Shown here: piece after piece, positions 23,336 through 34,479 of the stretch
Layout: each line of letters starts with the position of its first letter
Numbering within the stretch: the stretch's first letter is position 1
Source of the DNA: Balaenoptera acutorostrata
Taxonomy: Eukaryota > Chordata > Mammalia > Artiodactyla > Balaenopteridae
Reading direction: 5' to 3'
Assembly (NCBI RefSeq): GCF_949987535.1
Contig: NC_080078.1
Span: 50,990,207 to 51,054,206, forward strand
DNA length: 64,000 nucleotides
Notes under the pieces: model-generated
Seen by the model: the letters and a program-made list of their open reading frames with translations, nothing else
The model's database searches: none
Told to the model about the DNA's origin: nothing
Made by a program: the position numbers and the translations under genes

Positions 23336-24204
23336 TCAAGACCATTGATAAAATTAAAGGCTGTGCTGATGGCTGATGGGACACCACCTTCAGAACGGCT
23401 TGTGACATACCATCCAGGAGGAATATTTTGAAAGCTGTTCCCAGCCAGCTGTCCCGCTCCTCACTGTTTCCACACTTGGGGGAAAGCGTGTGATCTCTCG
23501 CCTCAGCAGAGCCCCCTCATTTGACTCTTTGCATTTGGAGTTGGGAACAAACACTTATCACCTACGAAGTATGTGACAGTTGAGGGAAGGTGACATTCTG
23601 TCACACTAGAGGAGTGTTTATCTGAGTCAAAGGCTGGTGTGTTTGAGGGGCAGCCCAGAAAGAAAGCACAGCATGAGACTGATCCAGGTCCTGAATAAGA
23701 GGTAGAACCTGGGTAATCAAAAAACAAAAGCAAAATTTTTTTTTTAAATGAAGCTTGTCATTGTGTGATAGATCAAAGCCACAAGTGGAAAGCAATCAAT
23801 TACAATCTGATAGAAATGTGTCCTCAGAATAGCACCAATATCTTCATGCATAACAGAACATGTGCTATTTAGGATCAGGATAGGGAGATTCAGAAGATAC
23901 TCAGGAGCAGTCCCTGGCCCAGAAATAGAAGTTGTACTGACATGGTGGTAAATGCAATTGATATATCAAAAGTGGAAAGAGCCCATGGGATGTAACTGTA
24001 AAGTGATATGACTGTAGTTTTTATAATCAAACATAGCAGAGTTGATACAGGCACATGTAGTCTGTCCTTCAAAACAGGTTTTCCTGGAGCCTCTGCTCCC
24101 ATTACAAAAAAGTAATTGCTGTGTAAGACATTTTTGGAATTCATGACTCCTCTGTACTGCTACGAAGGAAATCTGGGAATACTTTAAGGTTACTTTTATT
24201 ATTA
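23336..24204. other. Stretch without a recognised feature
   Basis: Unique-looking DNA. Several overlapping minus-strand open frames (60-84 codons) without recognisable domains lie here; none has gene context. Confidence 0.45.
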
Positions 24205-24510
24205 TTATCATTATAATTTTTGTTTGAAATAAAGTTTATTGAGGGTAATCAACATACAATAAAATGTACAGATTTGAAGTTTGATGATAAAGGTAGACAC
24301 CTCCTCAATAAAGATACAAAACCCTTTCATGACTCCAAAACGTTTCCTCCTGCCCTTTTCCAGTCAGTTCTCCTTACCCCAGTAACCACTGACCTGTTTT
24401 TGGTCATCACAGATCATAGGTGAATAACCAGTTGCCTATTCTAGAACTTCATTTAAATGGACTCATTTGGCACATATTCTTATGTGTGGCTTCTTTCACT
24501 CACCATATTT
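24205..24510 (-). mobile_element. Ancient L1M 3' UTR fragment, antisense
   Basis: Reads as reversed L1M 3' UTR: taaagtttattgagggtaat, caataaaatgtacagattt, gtaaccactgacctgttttt, atttaaatggactcatttgg and gtgtggcttctttcactcac. A younger L1 lies directly against its right side. Confidence 0.8.
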
Positions 24511-24514
24511 TGTA

Positions 24515-25185
24515 TCAATTTTTTAATTAAAGTATAGTTGATTTACAATGTTCTGTTAATTTCCACTGTACAGCAAAGTGATTCAGTTTTACGTATATAT
24601 ATTGATACATTCTTTTTAAATTTCTTTTCCTTTATGGTTTATCATAGGATATTAAATATAGTTCCCTGTGCTATACAGTAGGACCTTGTTGTTTATCTGT
24701 TCTATATATAAAAGCTTACATCTGCTAAGCCCAGCCTCTCACTCCATCCCTCCCCCAATCCTCTGCCCCTTGGCAACCACAGTTTGTTCTCTATGTCTGT
24801 GAGTCTATGTCTGTTTCTGTTTCATAGATATGTTCATTTGTGTCATATTTTAGATCCTACATGTAAGTGATATCATATGGTATTTGTCTTTCTCTTTCTG
24901 ACTTACTTCACTTAATATGATAATCTCTAGGTTCATCCATGTTGCTGCAAATGGCATTATTTCACTCTTTTTTTATGGCTGAGTAATATTCAATTGTATA
25001 TGTATATATGTACCACATCTTCTTTATCCATTCCTCTGTTGATTGTCATTTAGGTTGTTTCCACGTCTTGGCTATTGTAAATAGTGCTGCAATGAACATA
25101 GGGGTACATGTATCTTTTCAAATTATATTTTTGTCTGGGTATATGCCCAGGAGTGGCATTGCTGGATCATTCTCATTACCTTATT
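24515..25185 (-). mobile_element. L1 3' end, antisense, 5'-truncated
   Basis: Reversed L1 3' UTR (aaagtatagttgatttacaa; tagttccctgtgctatacag) followed by reversed distal ORF2 (ctttctgacttacttcactt; gttcatccatgttgctgcaa; ggctgagtaatattcaattg; gtctgggtatatgcccagga). The 5' truncation point is near 25175. It is clearly younger than the L1M it follows. Open frames here are fragments of the reversed element. Confidence 0.9.
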
Positions 25186-25513
25186 TTATACCAGAAATGT
25201 AGATACAAATATTCCATCTCTCTTCCACCTGTGTAATACTTCCACCCCATCTTCATATATGGCAACATTAACATAGTGAAAGGTCTTTACTCACCATTTC
25301 CTAGTGTTCAATTTAATTCTACATCAGTAAGATACACAAATATGAACAACTCTGCAGGTGTAGTAATAAGGGACATGGCAGCATGGGTGTTTCTCTGTGT
25401 ACATATATGCATTCTGCTAAGCATAGACATTCTCCGAGGTTTTGTCCAGTTACTTCTCAAGTGCATGACTAAATTCACAAAGGCAGTCAGAGAAACCCCA
25501 TTGAGGGACTGTT
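25186..25513. other. Spacer between two L1 insertions, nothing recognised
   Basis: About 330 bp of unique-looking DNA. It supplies the target-site sequence of the L1 that follows. Confidence 0.5.
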
Positions 25514-25529
25514 AAGAGTTGACATTTCT

Positions 25530-26258
25530 TTCTTTTTTTTTTTTTTAACATCTTTATTGGAGTATAATTGCTTTCCAATGGTGTGTTAGTTTCTGCTTTA
25601 TAACAAAGTGAATCAGTTATACATATACATATATTCCCATATCTCGTCCCTCTTGCATCTCCCTCCCTCCCACCCTCCCTATCCCACCCATCTAGGTGAT
25701 CACAAAGCACCGAGCTGATCTCCCTGTGCTATGCGGCTGCTTCCCACTAGCTATCTATTTTACATTTGGTAGTGTATATATGTCCATGCCACTCTCTCAC
25801 TTTGTCACATCTTACCCTTCCCCCTCCCCATATCCTCAAGTCCATTCTCTAGTAGGTCTGTGTCTTTATTCCCATCTTACCCCTAGGTACTTCATGACCT
25901 TTTTTTTTTTCCCCCCTTAGATTCCATATATATGTGTTAGTGTACTGTTATTTGTTTTTCTCTTTCTGACTTACTTCACTCTGTATGACAGACTCTAACT
26001 CCATCCACCTCACTACAAATAACTCAATTTCGTTTCTTTTTATGGCTGAGTAATATTCCATTGTAAAAAACTAAAAATAGAACTACCATATGACCCAACA
26101 ATGCCACTACTGGGCATATACCCTGATAAAACCATAATTCAAAAAGAGTCATGTACCAAAATGTTCATTGTGACTCTATTTACAATAGCCAGGACATGGA
26201 ATCAACCTAAGTGTCCATCATTGGATGAATGGATAAAGAAGATGTGGCACATATATAC
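25530..26258 (-). mobile_element. Young L1 3' end with 5' inversion (twin priming), antisense
   Basis: 25530-26064 is reversed L1 3' UTR and distal ORF2 with a T-rich tail (25531-25546). 26065-26258 is in the opposite (sense) orientation and encodes L1 ORF2 text (LLGIYPDKTIIQKESC; ARTWNQPKCPSLDEWIKKMW). In intact L1 that segment lies immediately upstream of the part found in the other half. Flanking duplications aagagttgacatttct (25514-25529) and aagagttgacacttct (26259-26274), 15 of 16 identical, show one insertion event. The subfamily is the same as that at 38.45 kb. Confidence 0.95.
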
Positions 26259-26274
26259 AAGAGTTGACACTTCT

Positions 26275-26924
26275 GAACCAGCCTGAGCACCAGCCAGGTA
26301 TCTGCTGAGACTGTAGAGGTGAGTACCTGCTGCCCCACCCCCACTCCCCATACCACACCCTTTCACAGAGGCTTCCATCTTCCTCTACCCTTCAAGACTG
26401 CTCTTCCTGTTCACATTACTTGCTTTTACTTGAATAATGGGACAAAGGGCAATGATCAGTGTTATCTGTCTTCTGCCTTAATTTGTTTCCAAGAAAACCC
26501 AGAAGTAAGAATTTGGCCTGGATTCCTATTCGGTTGAGCATCATACAGGATTCTTTAAAAAACCAGTCATTTCATTTTGGGCTTTAAAATCTTAAAAGGC
26601 AGTCACCTAAGCATCCTTAGCCAGTTGATTGTGGCTTCTAGGTAATATTTACTCTCCAAAGCTCAGGTCAGTAGGTATCTACCATACAAACATGAAAATG
26701 CTTTTCTCAGCAATTCATTATTGGTATCATTTTTTGAAATTACCTTTCATAGTCCCTAATTAGCGTTTTCTCTTTACACATGCACTTTTTTTTTTATTAT
26801 GAGAGGAGTAATTTTATTACCCTCATTTCATCTGATGGTTGATGGAGAACCACACCAGTTTTATTCAGGCTAAACACAATCAAATAAAAGTAAAATCACA
26901 TTTGTTATTCTGCAGAAAGTGAAA
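26275..26924. other. Stretch without a recognised feature
   Basis: Unique-looking DNA with a short poly-T near 26787. The 72-codon open frame at 26319-26537 has no recognised family. Confidence 0.45.
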
Positions 26925-27735
26925 AATATCTTTCTTTTTCTCTTTTTTTTTAATTTAGATATAACTGAGAAATAAAATTGTAAGATATTGAAAGTGTACT
27001 TCATGGTGATTTTATATACATATACATTGTGAAAAGATTTCCACCATCTAGTTAATTAACTCATCCATCACCTCATATATTAATCTTTTTTTGGTGAGAA
27101 CTTTTTAAAATTGAAGTATAGTTGATTTACAATGTTATAATAGTTTCAAGGGTACAATATAGTGATTCACTATTTTTATAGATTATACTCCATTTAAAGA
27201 TACTATAAAATATTGGTTATATTCCCTGTGCTGTACATTACATAAGTGTATCTTATTTATTTTGTACCAAGTAGTTTGTACCTCTTAATTCCCTTTCCCT
27301 GTCTTGCCCTTCCCCCAATCCCTCTCCTCACTGATTTGTTCTCTGTATCTGTGAGTCTGTTTCTGTTTCTATTCCAGTCTGTTTTGTTATATTCATTTGT
27401 CTGTTTTGTTTTTTAGATTCCATGTATAAAATGAAAGCATAGAGTATTTGTCTTTCTCTTTCTGACTTACTTCACTAAGTATAATACCCTCCAGGTCCAT
27501 CCATGTCGTTGAAAATGGCAAAATTTCATTCTTTTTTATGGCTGAGTAAATTCCATTGTGTATATATTCCATGTCTTCTTTATCCATTCATCTGTTGACG
27601 GACACTTAGGTTGCTTCCGTATCTTGGCTATTGTAAATAATGCTGCTATGGACATTAAGGTGCATGTAACTTTTCGAATTAGTGTTTTCATTTTCTTCGG
27701 ATATATACCCAGGAGTGGAATTGCTGGATCATGAA
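26925..27735 (-). mobile_element. L1 (L1MA-like) 3' end, antisense
   Basis: Reversed 3' UTR (ataactgagaaataaaattg; ccaccatctagttaattaac; gaagtatagttgatttacaa) then reversed ORF2 end (ctttctgacttacttcacta; ggtccatccatgtcgttgaa; ccaggagtggaattgctgga). The minus-strand open frame 27393-27587 (YIHNGIYSAIKKNEI) is the decayed L1 ORF2 C-terminus. Confidence 0.9.
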
Positions 27736-28330
27736 AAAATATTTTTCTTCTAAGGCATTAAGTTGAAAAATGTTCAGTGGAAGCAAATATTCTAGCAATT
27801 CTATTAAATAAGCTAATTCTGAGCTCCAGAATGCTTCCTATTCAATAGGATGGTTTAGAAAGATGTAATAGTTGTGTGAGCGGTGCATAGGAAATGTATT
27901 AGTAATCCATGTTCCCTCAGAGCAAGAATGTATTTTTTTTTAAAAAGATAAAGTCATTCAGAGTAACACCAAAAAACATCATATTGCCATGTGCATGGTA
28001 TAAAGGTAAAGACTCTAAACCCTCAGAATAATTTGAGGTTTGAGATGATCATTCAGTCTGTGAATAACTCACTTATGTATTGTGGTATCTTAGCAATTTT
28101 CTGTTTTCAGAGTTAATCCACAGATTTCTTCGCCCTTCAAAATAATGGTCATATCAGGTGATAAGAAACCAAAGAGAAATTATTAACAAAACATTCATTG
28201 TATGACTAAATAATTTTAAATCTATTTTACTTTAATTATTAAAACCTATTCAGAATTTTTTCCAAATACTTATCTTTGTTGATAGAGGCAGGTACATTTT
28301 TATTCCTACATAACTCTGTTTAGGAACATT
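27736..28330. other. Stretch without a recognised feature
   Basis: AT-rich DNA between an L1 and an AT-rich simple tract; no gene signals. Confidence 0.45.
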
Positions 28331-28344
28331 TTTAGCAATGTACA

Positions 28345-28512
28345 GACAAATTATATATATATGTATGTACTTTATATATATGTACTTTATATTATTTATA
28401 TTTATATATTATATACAAACATTATGCATACATTTACAAAATATATATTACAACATATAAATATGTTTCTATATAAACAAATATGTTTATATATATAAAC
28501 AAAGATATGTAT
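28345..28512 (+). repeat. AT-rich low-complexity tract (TATATA-rich)
   Basis: About 170 bp of TA-rich, partly tandem units such as tgtactttatatatatgtac and atatgtttctatataaacaa atatgtttatatat. Almost free of G and C. Confidence 0.9.
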
Positions 28513-28519
28513 TTGGAAA

Positions 28520-30119
28520 AAATTCTAAAATGTTTTTATAATTAAAATAATAAAATATATGTAAAAATTAACTATATGATGAATGGTTTAGTAGTGATTT
28601 CTCTGGTTTTTTATTATATATCAAAACATTAGATTTAAATAATTTTAGTTCTCCCAAATCCCAATGAACTAGAAATTATACCATAACCTAGCTTTAGTTT
28701 TTCCCTTTGTAAGGAGTTCTTAGTATTGCAGACTCCTTTCCCCCATAAATACAACTCCAATGGAAAGAAACCCCTGGTGAGCAGGAAAGGACCTCTCCCT
28801 GCTTCCTTATGTTCTTGTAACAGAGATCTACTAGATCTACTTCTGAAATTCTACCTAATTTATTCACCTATTTCATGCATTAGCGAACTTATATATCATC
28901 TCATACTTTTTTATTTCACACCATTTTCTTTCTTGGTTCTGCCCAGTACAGTTGAGCTCCAAGATTCAGATGGGTTCAAGGGAAACACCTAAAGCCTAAA
29001 ACACCTTGGCTCTTCTAAAAGCCACTGAAAGATAAAACAATCAACAGAAAGCAAAATATCAGGTTGCTCTGTTCTTTTCAAATGGAATATCATGACATGC
29101 ACAACCTGGTCTATATATACCTCAGACGCAAATGGAAGCGTGCATTTCAAGGAGGGATGTACTTGTGTCACAACAAAGGCCTGATTGCAATCTTACCTTC
29201 CCCTGGCCTCCTAACAGGGAAGGGTATCATCAAGTATTTAAATAAAGGCTTCAGATTCTCTCCCCACAGATCATGGCATCCATCCATGGCTTAAGTGAGA
29301 CCCTAAGTCCCATTCTGAAGAGTAGATGCTTGCCATTTTAAGATTGGAAACTTATGAAGTTTAGGAGTGACACAATTTGGTCAGCAGCTTTTTAAAACTG
29401 GAAAGAGTATTAAAAGTGTATGGGTAATTTGAGGTTCATCATTTTTATTGAATTAAAGACACAAGAAATATTATAATGCTCTTAAAAATGTTTTGTGTGA
29501 AAGAGCTTCTGTTGTCATATCCAAGATACAAATGATACTAAAGAAAAATATTCACATTTTGAAAAAAAATCAATCAGAATGTCAAAGAAGCCAATTCAAG
29601 ATGGCACCCCTGTCTGCCCTTGGGTTTGTCACTTGTCATTGGCTTGGTGTGGCTCTCCACCAAGTTCAGGGTCAATCTTGCTTGTGAGCAATTTAACAGA
29701 GGCTGGTACCTCAACTTGCATGATTGGGTAGAGTTCTTTTAAGCTTCTAAATGTACCCTCTGTGGTACTAGTTACATTAGTTTAAACTACGGTTGTTGTC
29801 ATAGAGGTATCCCTACTTCATAGCCAAGCAGCAGAAAATTCTCATGCCCAGATTCAGTGATGGCCTGGGACCCAAGTCAGCAAGCCTTTCTCCCATTTTC
29901 CTGCTAGAAAGTTTATCACTCTGTAGTATTTTTAGTTATTTAATGATCTATTTCTTGAGTAGACAATTTTTGAGAGCAATAATTCAATCTTATTCCATCT
30001 GCTGTATTGAAAGTGTTCAATTAATATGCTTGTACAAACAAATGGAAGAAATAGAGTGATGTGTTAAACCAAGAGTTATATATTGTTTTGAAGTTTGCAA
30101 ATATATATCCTCATTTAAA
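28520..30119. other. Stretch without a recognised gene
   Basis: Unique-looking AT-rich DNA. A segment near 29290-29440 (ttaggagtgacacaatttgg; gcagctttttaaaactggaa) is weakly like an old LINE 3' region on the minus strand. Small open frames at 28726-28992, 28989-29171, 29064-29294 and 29493-29687 have no recognised family. Confidence 0.4.
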
Positions 30120-30205
30120 ACTTGAAGCAACCCTTAGAAAAAGATATCTTTATCCTGCTTTGCTGATGAAGAAACTAAGCCTTAAGGAATTCAAGTTATA
30201 CATTA
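30120..30205 (-). mobile_element. MIR fragment, antisense
   Basis: ttatcctgctttgctgatga agaaactaagccttaaggaa is the decayed reversed MIR block ('attttacagatgaggaaactgaggc'). Confidence 0.55.
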
Positions 30206-30207
30206 AA

Positions 30208-30485
30208 AGTAAAGAGGCATGATAACAAAATGGTTAAGAGCATGGACCATGAAATCACACTGTCTAAGTTTGAATCCTAACTCTTCTAACTACTAGTTAT
30301 GCACCATAGGCAAGTTACTTAACTTCTCCGTACTTTAGTTTCCTCATCTATAAAATGGGTATGGTAACAGTAACTTCCTCATTGTATTGCACATAATGGA
30401 TTAAATTATAATCGATTGTATCATTAAATTAATCGATTTAATATAGATTAAATAGTATCTGCAAACCTTAAAACAGCATCTGGCA
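30208..30485 (+). mobile_element. MIR SINE, sense
   Basis: Full MIR order: gataacaaaatggttaagag, catggaccatgaaatcacac, tctaagtttgaatcctaact, aggcaagttacttaacttct, tttcctcatctataaaatgg, an AT-rich segment with two ATCGAT motifs, and 'cttaaaacagcatctggcaaa' near the 3' end. Confidence 0.88.
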
Positions 30486-30489
30486 AAAT

Positions 30490-31020
30490 TAATGCACATT
30501 CAGAACTTCAAAGGAAAAGACAGTTGTAAACCAAAACAAGCGAGGAAAAAAAATCTTCAAAAAAAATCTAAATCTGAACATTAGCAGTAAGCACTAGAAT
30601 CTACATTGCAAGAGTGTAAATGAATGTTTATAACCAACAGAAATATTTGCTTCTATCATAAATGTCCACATGATATGCCAACTTTAAATAACCTAATATA
30701 AATATTAATATCCCACTTCATCACAAAATAATTAGTTAATTATTATCTCTGTAAAAGTTGACTGCAGGATTTACTATGGGGAGCCATTAAATAGCAGGGT
30801 CCTTTGCTATATCAATGATTATTCACTTTACAAGCATTTAATTCATAATCAGCAATTCAGAGGAACTGAGAATACCTTTTTCAGGCCCCAGCCATGCTGT
30901 ATCACTAGTATTTTAAAAAATATAACTGTAAGCCTGATTTACTTAAAAAGTGTATTTGCTTAATAGAGCTTATTTTCCCACAGGGGCAAGAAAAGAGAGT
31001 CCCACACAGAGAAATGAGAA
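30490..31020. other. Stretch without a recognised feature
   Basis: AT-rich DNA leading into the purine tract; no gene or repeat recognised. Confidence 0.45.
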
Positions 31021-31024
31021 TAAC

Positions 31025-31118
31025 AAGAAAGAGAGAAAGAGAGAGAGAGAGAGGGAGAGAGGGAGGGAGGGAGGGAGGAAGGGAAGAAGGGAGGAAGGAA
31101 GGAATGGGAAAGAAAGAA

Positions 31119-31160
<42 letters not shown>

Positions 31161-31178
31161 AAAAAAGAGAAAGAAGGA

Positions 31179-31218
<40 letters not shown>

Positions 31219-31356
31219 AGAAAGAAAGAAAGAGGAAAGGGAGAAGGAAAGGGAAAGAGAAAGAAAGAAAGAAAAAGAAGGAAAGAGAGAGAGAAAGAAA
31301 GAAGAAAGAGGAAGGAAGGAAGGGAGGGAAGGAAGGAAGGAAGGAAAGAAAAGAAA
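31025..31356 (+). repeat. Polypurine tract, (GAAA)n/(GGAA)n/(GGGA)n
   Basis: 332 bp containing one pyrimidine (T at 31105); 31106-31356 is 251 bp of pure A/G. Sub-blocks change from GA to GGGA to GAAA to GGAA. The two long plus-strand open frames over it (30950-31360 and 31014-31430) translate as Lys/Glu/Arg-only repeats and are artefacts of composition. Confidence 0.98.
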
Positions 31357-31584
31357 CTAGTTCTTTCCTTCAGCCATTTGGTAATTCACTTGAGAATAAT
31401 TCTGGGAAGTACACAATTATTTTTTTTTAAAGTGTTGTAGTAAAAAGTGGACAGTCTAGTTCATGATATTGACTTTCATGGACCCAGTCCCAGGCAACTT
31501 GTATGACTTTAAATTATCTTTACAAAGTTTGAACCCATTCCATGTTTCCAGTGGAATTTTATCTTTTTCACTGGCATGTGTAGA

Positions 31585-31720
31585 CTGGAGTATAATTGCA
31601 TAAAAATCATCTGGGTGTTTGTTGAAAATTCAGACCCCAGGGCCCCAGTGGAGGTCCCGGGTAGCTGTAAAGTGACAAGGCCTCCAGGGGAGTGGGATGG
31701 TGGCATGCACCATCATTGCC
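31585..31720. mobile_element. Partial MER5-type remnant
   Basis: aaaatcatctgggtgtttgt, tgaaaattcagaccccaggg and 'ccccagtggaggtcccgggt' recall the left half of MER5A; the right half is not recognisable. Confidence 0.5.
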
Positions 31721-31724
31721 TCCT

Positions 31725-32800
31725 GTAAGGTCAGGTGCCTGGGGCTTATAGACCCTGGTCCTGATCGAGACAGAATTTACCAGCAATGGTGTGGCTGAGG
31801 GAAGGCAGTAGACAGCTCTGGTTTCACTTTCTTATAGTTCTACCAAGACAAGACCTCAAGTCCTTGTTTCCTTCTTATACAGAGAGAGTTGTGGATACAT
31901 ATAATATTGTCTATACATATATTGTATATATAATTTTGCTTAAACTCCTAAAATCAGGCAAAATAAAATAGGAAATATTTTATTATGGATTACCCCAGTT
32001 AATCTAGAATGAGTTTCACCTAGATTAAGATTAATTTGAAATTTAGTTAAATCTTCATCTTGCCTGTGTCACTTGTTTGTATATACTAAACGTTTGAATA
32101 TGAATATCGGACAACATGTTCTATTCACCATAATGTATTATTTCCTTGGAAGATGCCAGTGGTCCTTCAGAACATTCCACACTAACTCTTCATCTGCAGC
32201 ATGAACACCAGTTTTCACTGAGTGGTCCGACAGGAAGGAATGTGTTTTAAATGCCTGTTTGGATTCTGATGCCTTCTTTTTATTACCTCTCTGAATGTAT
32301 TTGGTGCAGAAACTGGTGTATCTGTTTTGTAACACACACCACTGTGAACAAATCTGTGGTGACCAAGTGCACAAATCTGTGGTGACCAGGACAGGGTCAT
32401 TTTTGTGGAGACACTCAGGTGAGGAAAGTGTCCCTGGGGCTGGTTTTGCTTTCTTTGTCACTAGATGTCACTGCATACACAAGTGTGCTGCTGTCACCGA
32501 GGGGAACGGGGCAGCCTGAGAGCCGGGAAGGAGGCATAATAGATTCTGGAAGCCTTTCCTGTGATCCTACTTGGAAGATATCTGCACTTTGCCTCTCTCA
32601 GAGGCATTCTCACAATCTCGTTTAATTAGGCTAATCCCCCTTAATACTCTGTCATTTGACAGATTCTGTGAAATCTAATTTAAATGTGTGCAAATCTTTT
32701 GCCATTCATGGGAACATTTTGGAGGGTCATATGTGGTAAATGTATCTTATTCAAAGTTTCTTTTTGACTTGGAATTATGGACAGGATGCAGATTGGCTAC
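31725..32800. other. Stretch without a recognised gene
   Basis: Unique-looking DNA with a short tandem duplication at 32348-32388. Several overlapping open frames (32138-32461 minus; 32295-32519 and 32419-32625 plus) are mutually exclusive and show no family. Confidence 0.45.
32348..32388 (+). repeat. Two-copy tandem repeat, 23-bp period
   Basis: acaaatctgtggtgacca occurs at 32348-32365 and 32371-32388, identical over 18 bp. Confidence 0.95.
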
Positions 32801-32813
32801 TTATATGCTACTT

Positions 32814-32996
32814 TTTTTTTTTTTTTTAACTGAGGTATAGTTGATTTACAGTGTTGTGTTAGTTTCTGGTGTACGGCAAAGTGATTCAGTATACATATAT
32901 ATTCTTTTTTATATTCTTTTCCATTATGGTTTATTACAAGATATTGAATATAGTTCCCTGTGCTCTACAGTAGGACCTTGTTGTTTATCTATTTTA
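32814..32996 (-). mobile_element. Short L1 3' end insertion, antisense
   Basis: Poly-T tail (32812-32827), then reversed L1 3' UTR (ggtatagttgatttacagtg; gtacggcaaagtgattcagt; tagttccctgtgctctacag), 5'-truncated to about 180 bp. Target-site duplication ttatatgctactt (32801-32813) against ttatatgctgctt (32997-33009), 12 of 13 identical. Confidence 0.93.
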
Positions 32997-33009
32997 TTAT
33001 ATGCTGCTT

Positions 33010-33640
33010 CTAATTCAGGCTTATATCCTACTAAAACACCAATTTGTTCTCAATCAGAATGAAACATTGAATAGGTATTCAAAATTGGCTCCAAATGTAG
33101 CCTGTTTGCTAGCTAGTAACATTATATATTTGCTTCAAGCTAAGAAACTTTAATTAAAACTTAAAATCCCTCTATCTATCCTTCTGAATTCCAGGCTTAT
33201 ATTTGCATCCTTTGGTACCAAAGGTTATGATCAGTGGGGCTTGCGTTCATATCTCCTCACCAGGTTTGCTGTATTTGCAATATGTGCTTGAGAGAGTAAT
33301 TCAAGTTGATACTACAGCCTTCTAGGGGGACAGTAATTTACATTTTCCCCTTCTTATTCCTAGCCACCAAAGGGATTTGTGCCAATCCTATTGGAAAGAT
33401 CCTGTAGGGTCACAAGTGAAATTACATCTTCATATTTTTATTCACCAAGATCTCATGGCAAGCAGGAATTTTACCCCAAGCTGCTAGCCTTTAGACTTCT
33501 TTCTGTTTTCTCCTTAGTTGCTGAACCAGATGTGAACAGATATCTTACTGAAATTTGGATAAGCAAGTCCCTAAGTTAAGGTCCTCTTCCCCTGCCTGTG
33601 TTCTGCTCTAATGAAATAAGCACAAATAAGATACAAAAGA
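33010..33640. other. Stretch without a recognised feature
   Basis: Unique-looking DNA; the 66-codon open frame at 33379-33579 has no recognised family. Confidence 0.45.
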
Positions 33641-33800
33641 CCGAGGTTAGGATCCTGAATCTTTCGTGTGGCAATGGAAAATCTGGGCCTCGGTTTCCTC
33701 AACTGTTAAGAGGGAACTAATAAAGTCTACCATTATCTAACTCACAATGTTGTTAGGGGAATCAAAAAGATAATAGAGTTGGAAAAAAAGTCAAAAGTGT
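33640..33800 (+). mobile_element. MIR SINE fragment, sense
   Basis: gggcctcggtttcctcaact, 'gttaagagggaactaataaag', ctcacaatgttgttagggga and 'atcaaaaagataatagag' follow the 3' half of MIR. Confidence 0.75.
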
Positions 33801-34479
33801 TACAAAGATTCACGACCTTATCTTCATCTCCCTCATAATTTCATTGCAACATGTGTACTTTTAAATAAGTTTAAAACAGAGATGGATTCGTATCACTCTC
33901 AAAAGTTATCTATGACCTCTTTCTTAAAGTTTATGTGATAGTGTAGCCAATAACCAAAGTTGATTAGCACCTTTGTGACCAGATGTGCATTTTCCTGCAC
34001 TCAGGCAGCAGGCAGTGTGTGACAAATTAAAATAGAAGGTGACATCACAGAACATGGTAGTGGTGGCTCTTCCTGGGCACCCTCACAGGTTAAATTCTGG
34101 AGACAGGACACAGATCATCTTTATTGCAGTGCAGACCTGGAGATGCCTGGGATGGGGTCGGGGAGTGTGGAAAGCAGAGAAAAGTACAACTGCACAGCTG
34201 AAGCCATGTCAGGTCCCAGAAGAGGCAAACCTGTTAATTTAGGACCCAAACATCAGTTTTTATTTCTTAGAAATATAGCCCAAGAGAAAGTTATGTAAAT
34301 CTTGTTGGATATGAAATCGTTCTTACAAAGCAGCGTTTTGATGAGTCTAAGGTAAACAAATCAGACCCGCACAGATTAAATTTCCATTAAAGTGCACAGG
34401 ATTTTAAGAATGGGTTAGGGGGGAAAAACTGAGAAAACTAAGGCGAGTTTAATTAAACCTTAAATGCGGTCTGGTTTTG
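33801..34479. other. Stretch without a recognised feature
   Basis: Unique-looking DNA approaching the CpG-retaining segment at 34.48 kb. The 67-codon frame 34039-34242 has no recognised family. Confidence 0.4.

Noticed and set aside
26101..26286. Open frame resembling a reverse-transcriptase-associated protein
   Set aside because: It is the inverted 5' part of a truncated L1, without start, domains or length for function.
31014..31430. 138- and 136-codon open frames rich in Lys, Glu and Arg
   Set aside because: They lie on a polypurine microsatellite; the reading is a by-product of GA-rich repeats.
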